Of a stretch of 5,729 nucleotides of DNA, positions 1-4,763 are shown one piece after another; within the stretch, counting starts at the first letter, position 1; each line of letters starts with the position of its first letter. The stretch comes from Bryobacteraceae bacterium (lineage in GTDB: Bacteria > Acidobacteriota > Terriglobia > Bryobacterales > Bryobacteraceae), in contig JADGHK010000192.1 of assembly GCA_019686145.1 (NCBI GenBank), positions 1-5,729 of the forward strand. Reading direction: 5' to 3'. The notes under the pieces are model-generated. The model made no database searches, had not been told where the DNA came from, and saw only the letters and a program-made list of their open reading frames with translations. The position numbers and the translations under genes are program-made.

Positions 1-865
1 GCACACGGATGGCATCGTGGCCAATGAGGTCGTGCGGCTGCTTGAGGAACGGAGGAAGGACCGGTTCTTTATCGCGGCGGGATTCTACCGTCCCCACGTG
101 CCGTGGATTGCCCCCTCCAAGTACTTCGACCTGTACCCGCTCGAAAAGATCGACCTCGTCCCCTTCGACGAGAGCGAGATGAGGATTGCCCCTGAGCTGG
201 CGTACTTCACGAGGCCGGCGAACTGGGGCATGAGCGAAAAGCAGCGTCGCGACGCCATTCGCGCCTACTATGCCTCCATCGCTTTCCTCGACGCCCAGGT
301 CGGCAAACTCCTCGATGCCCTGGACCGGCTGAAGCTTACGGACAGTACAACGATTGTGTTCTGGAGCGACCACGGCTATCAGCTCGGAGAACACGGCCAG
401 TGGATGAAACAGACCCTGTTTGAGGCATCGGCACGCGTGCCGCTCCTCATCGGCGGCGCCGGCATCCAGGCGCGAGGGCGCGCGAGCGGCCGTACCGTAG
501 AGCTTCTTGATCTTTATCCAACCCTCGCGGACCTCTGCGGGCTGGCTGGCGCTCCCGCCAACCTGCACGGACAAAGCCTCAAGCCGCTGCTAAAGAAGCC
601 GGACGCGCCGTGGAGCAAACCCGCAATCACGCAGGTGGCACGGCGAAATCGCGAGCAGATGAGCATGGGCTACTCCATCCGCAATGAGCGGTACCGCTAC
701 ACCTTCTGGAATGAGGGCGAAAGCGGCGAGGAGCTCTACGACTACCGCACAGACCCCAGAGAACTCAAGAATCGAGCCGGGGACCAATCGCTTGCGAGCG
801 TGAAGAGCCAGTTGCGGTCCCAGTTGGTGGCGATCCTGGAACGGCGCGGCAAACGCCGCGCCTAG
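1..865 (+). CDS. Sulfatase, iduronate-2-sulfatase-like, C-terminal part (5' truncated by window edge)
   Basis: This is the C-terminal part of an alkaline-phosphatase-superfamily sulfatase, which hydrolyses sulfate esters, probably on sulfated sugars, and usually acts outside the cytoplasm. The reading frame is open from base 2, beginning HTDGIVANEVVRLLEE, so the GTG at 17 is internal and the true start lies off the window. The block GFYRPHVPWIAPSKYFDLYP matches the iduronate-2-sulfatase style. WSDHGYQLGEHGQWMK carries the Asp-His metal ligands (codons 368-373) and, 12 residues after the His, the active-site Lys (407-409), the same spacing as in human IDS. LYDYRTDPRELKN is the usual sulfatase C-terminal signature. 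The formylglycine motif (CxPSR type) would lie upstream and cannot be checked, so activity is inferred. The ending is a normal length, with no truncation on the right. The gene converges on the DinB-like gene with no room for a terminator. The substrate is unknown. Confidence 0.93.
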   Translation, partial: HTDGIVANEVVRLLEERRKDRFFIAAGFYRPHVPWIAPSKYFDLYPLEKIDLVPFDESEMRIAPELAYFTRPANWGMSEKQRRDAIRAYYASIAFLDAQVGKLLDALDRLKLTDSTTIVFWSDHGYQLGEHGQWMKQTLFEASARVPLLIGGAGIQARGRASGRTVELLDLYPTLADLCGLAGAPANLHGQSLKPLLKKPDAPWSKPAITQVARRNREQMSMGYSIRNERYRYTFWNEGESGEELYDYRTDPRELKNRAGDQSLASVKSQLRSQLVAILERRGKRRA

Positions 866-1374
866 AACGCGCCTTCATCCGCAGAAGGACCGTAGAGCGC
901 CGGCACCGGGACGTTATGGGCCCGGAGATAGACGGTTAGCTGCCCGCGGTGGTGAATCATGTGGTTCATGACAAAGCTGCGAAGAACGGCGATCCTGGGC
1001 ATCGACAGAACGGTCGCGCCTCCTTTCAGCAGGCTCCATGGCTGGAGCAACTGCGAGTCAGTCGCTTGAGATATCGCTTCCCGGGCCGCGCTGCGGTTTT
1101 TGTCGAACATAGCGAGCAGCTCCTGGCGCGACTTGGCTTCCGGAAGGGGAGGCCGTTTCGGGCCGCCTGGCGGATCGAGGTCCAGTTGGTCCTGCCCCAG
1201 CGTATAGATTGTCCAGCTCGGCAGGTTCGCGAGGTGCGTCGCCAGCCATCCAAGACTTGCCGACTTCTCATGCGGTTGCCAGCTCAGCTTGTCCTCGGGC
1301 ACCCTCTCGAGCGTCTTCCGGGTGTTCGCCATCTCGTGGTCGAATTCGGGTAACAATGCTTCGTTCAGCGGCAT
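862..1374 (-). CDS. DinB-fold (DinB/YfiT-like) putative metal-dependent protein
   Basis: This is a 170-residue cytoplasmic protein of the DinB/YfiT four-helix-bundle superfamily. The family often carries a metal-binding His triad and includes thiol transferases and hydrolase-like proteins, many without a known substrate. The triad is visible: His47 in the helix reading GWLATHLANLP, then His138 and His142 in NHMIHHRGQLTVYLR, the classic HxxxH. The C-terminus VPVPALYGPSADEG is also typical of the family. I chose the ATG at 1374 because MPLNEALLPEFDHEM begins right at the first helix. An in-frame GTG (1383) and TTG (1392) would add three or six residues, and no start has a strong Shine-Dalgarno sequence. 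Expression is probably from its own promoter in the 96 bp separating it from pheA, where I see no clear motif. Its stop codon interlocks with the sulfatase stop. The biochemical role is unknown. Confidence 0.9.
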   Translation of the reverse strand: MPLNEALLPEFDHEMANTRKTLERVPEDKLSWQPHEKSASLGWLATHLANLPSWTIYTLGQDQLDLDPPGGPKRPPLPEAKSRQELLAMFDKNRSAAREAISQATDSQLLQPWSLLKGGATVLSMPRIAVLRSFVMNHMIHHRGQLTVYLRAHNVPVPALYGPSADEGAF

Positions 1375-1470
1375 GACTTCCACTCTAACCAATGCAGGCG
1401 CACGGTACTGGCATGGCAGGAATCAGCTCAACGACACGGTGGTATCAGCGATTGGAGCAATTTATCCGCT

Positions 1471-2322
1471 TCATTCGCCCCGAGGGTAGCAGCCCAGCAC
1501 GCGGATAAAATCGGCGAGCTCGCCAAGGTGCCCCAAGGCTTTCTGACACTTCGGATCTTCCACGTTGCCAAGGAAGTCGAGGTAAAAGAGGTATTCCCAC
1601 GGCCTGCCGCGCAAGGGACGGGATTCGATCTTCGTCAGGCTGAGGTCCCGGAGCGCGAACGCGCTCAAGCTCCGAAACAGCGATCCCGGCTGATTCTTGG
1701 TAGTGAAAACGAGCGACGTTTTCCATCCGCGCTGGGGCGTCGACCGGAGCGCCGGTGCGGGATCGTTCGGCCTGCGGAGGAGGAAGAATCGAGTGAAATT
1801 GGCGCGGTCATCCTCAATGGAACGTTTCAGGATGCGGGCCCCGTAGATTTGCGCGGCGATCGCCGACGCGATCGCTGCGGCGTCGTTCGGTCTCTCCTCC
1901 ATCAGCATCTTCACGCTGCCCGCAGTGTCGTAATAAGGTACACGCTCAATCTCCGGATGGTCGGCGAAAAACTTCAGGCACTGGTTGAGCGCCACCGGAT
2001 GAGAAAACACTCGCCGCACCTTCCTCAGGGAAACGCCAGGCGGTGCAATCAGATTGTGAACAATGCGGACACTGGTTTCGCCGACAATCTGCAGCTGGAA
2101 ATTCAGCAAATGGTCGTAGTTTTCGTGTACCGACCCGTGCAGGGTGTTTTCGATCGGCACTACCGCGGCCCCGACTTCGCCGGACTTGAGCGCCTGAAAA
2201 ACCTCCTCAAAGCGCGGGTACGGCTTGACCTGCACCGAGTCCCCGAGCAACTGCCTGGCTGCTTCCTGGCTGAACGCGCCCAACTCCCCCTGAAAGGCGA
2301 CCAACTCGCGACGATTCTTCAC
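1471..2322 (-). CDS. pheA: Prephenate dehydratase, monofunctional, with C-terminal ACT regulatory domain
   Basis: The enzyme converts prephenate to phenylpyruvate, the committed step of phenylalanine synthesis, in the cytoplasm. The catalytic domain spans about residues 6-182: VAFQGELGAFSQEAA, PIENTLHGSVHENYDHLL, SHPVALNQC, YYDTAGSVKML and the catalytic Thr-Arg-Phe (177-179) in NFTRFFLL. The ACT domain (about 201-278) shows GSLFRSL and ESRP (233-236), the two family motifs linked to phenylalanine binding, so feedback inhibition is likely. There is no chorismate mutase domain. The GTG at 2322 gives 283 residues and puts the first conserved motif at residues 8-11, as in homologues, but it has no clear Shine-Dalgarno sequence. 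An in-frame ATG at 2388 would add 22 residues (MRNAGTGEALKTRRRPERYN..., not family-like) and overlap ubiX by 50 bp. It lies 16 bp after ubiX on the same strand, probably co-transcribed. Function is certain; the exact start is not. Confidence 0.95.
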   Translation of the reverse strand: MKNRRELVAFQGELGAFSQEAARQLLGDSVQVKPYPRFEEVFQALKSGEVGAAVVPIENTLHGSVHENYDHLLNFQLQIVGETSVRIVHNLIAPPGVSLRKVRRVFSHPVALNQCLKFFADHPEIERVPYYDTAGSVKMLMEERPNDAAAIASAIAAQIYGARILKRSIEDDRANFTRFFLLRRPNDPAPALRSTPQRGWKTSLVFTTKNQPGSLFRSLSAFALRDLSLTKIESRPLRGRPWEYLFYLDFLGNVEDPKCQKALGHLGELADFIRVLGCYPRGE

Positions 2323-2338
2323 ATTAGGATTGTAGCGT

Positions 2339-2923
2339 TCAGGCCTTCGCCTCGTCTTCAAGGCTTCTCCCGTCCCAGCGTTTCGCATCCCCGGCAGGCA
2401 ATCCCAGCAAGTCCAGCACGCGGTCGACGCTGTGGTCGACGATGTCCATCACCGTCTGCGGTTGGTGATAGAAGGCAGGCACGGGCGGGCAAAGGATCGC
2501 TCCCATCTCGGCAAGGGCAACCATAGTACGCAGATGACCAAGGTGGAGCGGTGTCTCACGAACCATCAGAATCAGCTTTCGGCGCTCCTTGAGCGTGACA
2601 TCAGCAGCGCGCACAAGGAGGTTGGAGCTGATTCCCGCGGCAATGGCTGACATGGTGTGGATCGAGCATGGAGCGATCACCATGCCGTCGGTGAGGAAGG
2701 AGCCGCTGGCAAGGCGGCAGCCGACGTCCTCGAGCGGATATGAATAGTGGGCTAACCTTTTAAAATCCGCCGCTTTCTTACCTAATTCCAGAAAAGCCGT
2801 CCGTTTGGCCGAGCGCGTCAATACCAGATGAATCTCAACCGAAGGATCGCGCCGGAGTTTTTCCAACAATCGCAATCCGTAAATCGAGCCGCTTGCGCCG
2901 GAGACCCCGACGATCAATCGCAT
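2339..2923 (-). CDS. ubiX: UbiX flavin prenyltransferase
   Basis: UbiX joins a dimethylallyl group to FMN, making prenylated FMN, the cofactor of UbiD-type decarboxylases in quinone synthesis or aromatic acid metabolism. It is a cytoplasmic flavoprotein. The 194-residue length is normal. Visible family motifs are the N-terminal GVSGASGSIYG (6-16, flavin and phosphate binding), VIAPCSIHTMSAIAAGISSN (82-101), LILMVRETPLH (117-127) and PPVPAFYHQPQTVMDIVDH (146-164). Tyr152 and Arg168 are spaced like the Tyr/Arg pair that contacts the prenyl phosphate in known UbiX enzymes. The ATG at 2923 is supported by a GGAG Shine-Dalgarno sequence 7 nt upstream and by the glycine motif close behind it. No ubiD lies in the window, so the downstream pathway (ubiquinone, menaquinone or aromatic degradation) cannot be settled. 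It is probably the first gene of a ubiX-pheA unit, both concerned with chorismate-derived aromatics. Confidence 0.96.
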   Translation of the reverse strand: MRLIVGVSGASGSIYGLRLLEKLRRDPSVEIHLVLTRSAKRTAFLELGKKAADFKRLAHYSYPLEDVGCRLASGSFLTDGMVIAPCSIHTMSAIAAGISSNLLVRAADVTLKERRKLILMVRETPLHLGHLRTMVALAEMGAILCPPVPAFYHQPQTVMDIVDHSVDRVLDLLGLPAGDAKRWDGRSLEDEAKA

Positions 2924-2930
2924 CCGAGCG

Positions 2931-2936
2931 CTCCGG
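2931..2936 (-). promoter_or_regulatory. Ribosome binding site of ubiX
   Basis: The minus-strand CCGGAG contains a GGAG core 7 nt before the ATG at 2923. It fixes the ubiX start. Confidence 0.7.
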
Positions 2937-2998
2937 AAAGTACAGCACTTTGATAACCGGATCGATAACAGGTCGCCAGACTTTTCACGATTCTTCTC

Positions 2999-3044
2999 CA
3001 GGCGGCCGCCGCCTGTTCCGAAATCAGAACAGGGGCCTCAGGCC
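2999..3044. repeat. Nested inverted repeats in the ubiX/regulator divergent region
   Basis: Three perfect dyads follow one another. CAGGCGG (2999-3005) pairs with CCGCCTG (3009-3015) around a 3-nt centre. CCTGTTC (3012-3018) pairs with GAACAGG (3027-3033) around 8 nt. GGCCTCAGGCC (3034-3044) is a 5-bp dyad around one base. The first two share bases 3012-3015, so as RNA only one of them could form at a time. They lie between two divergent genes, about 75-120 bp upstream of ubiX and just upstream of the -35 of the regulator. They could be operator sites or a ubiX leader structure. Which one is not visible from sequence. Confidence 0.5.
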
Positions 3045-3048
3045 GCGC

Positions 3049-3077
3049 TTGCTGTCAGCTACGCTGGTAGCTATAAT
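3049..3077 (+). promoter_or_regulatory. Sigma70-like promoter of the XRE regulator gene
   Basis: A consensus -10 TATAAT (3072-3077) lies 17 bp after TTGCTG (3049-3054), a half-match to the -35 consensus. Transcription would begin near 3084, giving a leader of about 75 nt before the ATG at 3159. The -10 is strong, the -35 is weak. Confidence 0.6.
3057..3072. promoter_or_regulatory. Candidate operator inside the regulator promoter
   Basis: The perfect dyad AGCTAC-GCTG-GTAGCT fills most of the spacer and its last base is the first base of the -10 hexamer. A protein bound here would block RNA polymerase, so autorepression by the downstream XRE protein is a natural guess. The half-site is short and no second copy was seen in the window. 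Confidence 0.4.
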
Positions 3078-3129
3078 CCATAGCCTAACAGTCAAATTGT
3101 TTACTTGGGTTCACATATCCTTCCCGCGC

Positions 3130-3149
3130 TCCTTCCTGGAGAGGAAGGA
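3130..3149 (+). promoter_or_regulatory. Ribosome binding site of the XRE regulator, within a hairpin
   Basis: The purine-rich stretch GGAGAGGAAGGA (3138-3149) precedes the ATG at 3159; its AAGGA ends 9 nt before the start. TCCTTCC (3130-3136) is perfectly complementary to GGAAGGA (3143-3149) with a 6-nt loop, TGGAGA. In the mRNA this would put one Shine-Dalgarno core in the stem and leave another (GGAG) partly in the loop. The site supports 3159 over the ATG at 3105 as the start. Confidence 0.6.
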
Positions 3150-3158
3150 ATCAACATT

Positions 3159-3941
3159 ATGGAAGATGCCGGGCAAAAGTTAAAGCGCGCGCGGGAACGC
3201 CTCAACCTCCGCTATCGAGATGTCGAGGAGGCGAGCCTCAGAATCGCGAACCGTCATAATAATGATGAGTTTGCGATCGCTCTCAGCCGGCTCTCCGACA
3301 TTGAGAACAAGGGGACCGTTCCCACCATCTACCGGTTGTACTCCCTGTGCGCGATTTATCGATTGAGTTTTCGAGATGTCCTGGAGTGGTACCGGGTGGA
3401 TCTGTCGCAGCTGCCTGCGGACTCCATCCTCGCCGAGATCGATCGGACTCATACCATCGGCTTTGACGCCGAGGATTTCGGAGAGGTACAGTTTCCGCTC
3501 TCGCTCGACCCCGGGCTGGACCTCCGCCGGACCACGTTCCTCAGCCGCGCCATTCAGCGCTGGGGCAAGCTGCCCTTAATCCTGCTGAACGGCATGGAAC
3601 CAAAGAACTACCGGTACGGTTTTATAGGCACAGAAGACTGGTCCATGTACCCGCTTTTGCAGCCAGGTACTTTCGTAATGGTAGACGAAACGCGACGAAA
3701 AATTGTCAACAGCGGCTGGACCCACGAATTCGAAAGGCCAATTTATTTCTTGGAACATCGCAGCGGATTTTCCTGCGGCTGGTGCTTCCAGACGGACAAG
3801 CACGTGATGCTTCAGCCGCACCCTGCTTCGATGTGCAGTCCCGAAACCTTCTCATATCCCGACGAAGTCGACGTGATCGGACAAGTCGTCGGCGTGGCTA
3901 TGCGTCTCGATCAGGGCAGGCGACGCCGTACTCGTTCCTGA
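3159..3941 (+). CDS. XRE-type HTH regulator with S24/LexA-like C-terminal domain, probably non-cleaving
   Basis: This 260-residue protein is a likely DNA-binding regulator. Residues 6-66 resemble an XRE/Cro-C1 helix-turn-helix (GQKLKRARERLNLRYRDVEEAS then SRLSDIENKGTVPTIYRLYSL), with a longer than usual insertion (about 27-42) between the second and third helices. Residues about 155-250 resemble the S24/LexA fold: IGTEDWSMYPLLQPGTFVMVD with Ser162 where LexA has its nucleophile, and IGQVVGVAMRL as the last strand. Where LexA has its catalytic Lys, this protein reads FSCGWCFQTD, with no Lys at the aligned place, so self-cleavage looks unlikely and the domain may serve dimerisation or ligand sensing. 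The tail is basic (RRRRTRS). I chose the ATG at 3159 over the in-frame ATG at 3105 for its ribosome binding site and because the HTH starts there. It probably regulates itself or ubiX through the dyads upstream. Targets are unknown. Confidence 0.88.
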   Translation: MEDAGQKLKRARERLNLRYRDVEEASLRIANRHNNDEFAIALSRLSDIENKGTVPTIYRLYSLCAIYRLSFRDVLEWYRVDLSQLPADSILAEIDRTHTIGFDAEDFGEVQFPLSLDPGLDLRRTTFLSRAIQRWGKLPLILLNGMEPKNYRYGFIGTEDWSMYPLLQPGTFVMVDETRRKIVNSGWTHEFERPIYFLEHRSGFSCGWCFQTDKHVMLQPHPASMCSPETFSYPDEVDVIGQVVGVAMRLDQGRRRRTRS

Positions 3942-4356
3942 GCAGCTCCAGCAGGGCGTCGAGGTTGGCAACGTGGAGCTGAATCTCGGCGTCATGCGCG
4001 TCGGCAGGGAAGATCGTGCGGTAGCTGCGCAGGCGCAGCCACGCCTCAATCACAGTCCGGCGGTCTGTCTCAAGATTGTGGAGGTACACCTGGAGGTCAG
4101 CCCGCTGCTCCTTCAAAGGGAGGGAGAGCCACGCTTCAAAGGTCTCGCGGTGGCTGTCCCGGAGAACTCGATGCGCCTCCTCGTCCCCGAAGCGGGCGGC
4201 GAATCCGTGATGCTCATACTGCCCGGTATTAGGATTTCGTAATCCGGCGAGATAGACCAATCGACCAAATAAACAAGGAATTTGGGACAGGGTATTTCGC
4301 CAAAGATCGGCGGCGGCATTCAATCTAAGATTCCTATTCGCCTCAGTCCCAGCCAT
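3898..4356 (-). CDS. Conserved-looking hypothetical protein, soluble and helical
   Basis: I do not recognise a named family. The protein has about 152 residues, with no signal peptide or membrane segment, and is probably mostly helical. Notable stretches are LWRNTLSQIPCLFGRLVYLAGLRNPNTGQYEHHG (split across residues 19-51), an acidic-basic helix region (58-105), and a C-terminal helix LDALLELLRNEYGVACPD. It feels like a lineage-specific acidobacterial protein, but that is recollection and not evidence. I chose the ATG at 4356 (AAGGG just before it and AGGA 10 nt upstream). An ATG at 4410 or a TTG at 4446 would extend it by 18 or 30 residues that look unstructured. The last 44 bp overlap the regulator gene on the opposite strand. 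The codon pattern and internal composition look like a real gene, and the regulator's frame is already closed beyond 3941. Confidence 0.78.
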   Translation of the reverse strand: MAGTEANRNLRLNAAADLWRNTLSQIPCLFGRLVYLAGLRNPNTGQYEHHGFAARFGDEEAHRVLRDSHRETFEAWLSLPLKEQRADLQVYLHNLETDRRTVIEAWLRLRSYRTIFPADAHDAEIQLHVANLDALLELLRNEYGVACPDRDA

Positions 4357-4445
4357 AACCCTTATTTCCTGTCTCCCACGGCTCGAATTTGCAGTCTCTA
4401 AAACGGTCATGCCCCTGGTGCATCGCGGCCCCTCTATCCCGCTCA

Positions 4446-4451
4446 ATTATA
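4446..4451 (-). promoter_or_regulatory. Possible -10 element for the 3898-4356 gene
   Basis: The minus strand carries a consensus TATAAT here, about 90 nt upstream of the ATG at 4356. No convincing -35 lies 16-18 bp further up. If real, transcription would start near 4439, which would rule out the TTG at 4446 as a start. Confidence 0.35.
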
Positions 4452-4573
4452 GGCTGCGACGCAAAGAGCCGCATCCCACATTCAAACTGTTCTGAAAATC
4501 GAAAATCTGAAACGCCACTCCCCTATTGAATCCGGGACGGCTGTAACTTTGTTCTGGTAGTTCAAACCCCGCT

Positions 4574-4579
4574 AAGGAG
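4574..4579 (+). promoter_or_regulatory. Strong ribosome binding site of the small peptide gene
   Basis: AAGGAG sits in the context TAAGGAGA, 6 nt before the ATG at 4586. It is the best Shine-Dalgarno match in the window and the main reason to trust this very short gene. Confidence 0.8.
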
Positions 4580-4585
4580 AACAAA

Positions 4586-4702
4586 ATGAAGAAGTTTTTG
4601 CTTGCAATGATCCTGACGCTGCAGTTTGTCGTGGTGGCTGCCGCGGACCATGTCCCCTATCCGGATTGCGCCCCCTGCACCGTGACCGCCCGGACTCGGT
4701 AG
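4586..4702 (+). CDS. Small secreted peptide with CxxC (38 residues)
   Basis: This gene is short but well supported. A near-perfect Shine-Dalgarno sequence precedes the ATG, and the product begins with a textbook signal peptide: MKK, a hydrophobic core FLLAMILTLQFVVV, then AAA before Asp21, a good signal peptidase I site. The predicted mature peptide is DHVPYPDCAPCTVTARTR, 18 residues with Cys28 and Cys31 (CAPC), two prolines in PYPD and a basic end. The frame closes with two successive TAG codons (4700-4705). The cysteines could form a disulfide or bind metal or heme; with 18 residues this is unlikely to be an enzyme. It lies 61 bp upstream of a seven-helix membrane protein on the same strand. 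No family is recognised. It could also be a leftover fragment of a longer secreted protein, but the tandem stop and strong start argue against that. Confidence 0.72.
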   Translation: MKKFLLAMILTLQFVVVAAADHVPYPDCAPCTVTARTR

Positions 4703-4718
4703 TAGCAGGAGCTGGCGA

Positions 4719-4727
4719 TGTTAGAAT
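4719..4727 (+). promoter_or_regulatory. Possible extended -10 promoter of the 7-TM gene
   Basis: TG-T-TAGAAT is an extended -10 with five of six bases matching TATAAT and no recognisable -35. Transcription would begin near 4734, so the mRNA would start within the left arm of the hairpin at 4730-4757. The evidence is one motif only. Confidence 0.35.
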
Positions 4728-4729
4728 CG

Positions 4730-4757
4730 TGAGGGGAGTCTAGACGTACTCCCCTCA
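4730..4757 (+). repeat. Perfect 10-bp hairpin before the 7-TM gene
   Basis: TGAGGGGAGT (4730-4739) and ACTCCCCTCA (4748-4757) are perfect complements around an 8-nt loop, CTAGACGT. No T-tract follows on either strand, so a classic intrinsic terminator is not supported. The right arm ends 6 nt before the ATG at 4764. The GGGGAG of the left arm is the only Shine-Dalgarno-like sequence nearby, and it is buried in the stem. Possible roles are an intercistronic mRNA stabiliser, a translational control element or a protein-binding site. Confidence 0.6.
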
Positions 4758-4763
4758 GTCGCC

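Noticed and set aside
949..1353. 134-codon plus-strand frame opposite the DinB-like gene
   Set aside because: It is antisense to a gene with an intact His triad, and its composition is that of a shadow frame.
1528..2526. 332-codon open frame on the plus strand opposite pheA and ubiX
   Set aside because: It lies wholly antisense to two certain genes, has no recognisable motif, and is Arg-rich and low in hydrophobic pattern, as expected from a GC-rich shadow frame.
2952..2969. Two GATAAC copies with a 12-bp period upstream of ubiX
   Set aside because: Only two short copies with mismatched flanks; within chance for this length.
3090..3095. Minus-strand TTGACT as a -35 for a ubiX promoter
   Set aside because: No acceptable -10 lies 16-18 bp downstream of it on the minus strand.
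3105..3158. Upstream ATG extending the XRE regulator by 18 residues
   Set aside because: The extension MGSHILPALLPGEEGINI is translated Shine-Dalgarno and leader sequence, and the ATG at 3105 has no ribosome binding site.
4494..4507. Tandem GAAAATC repeat upstream of the small peptide gene
   Set aside because: Two 7-bp copies only, AT-rich, with no promoter-like spacing around them.
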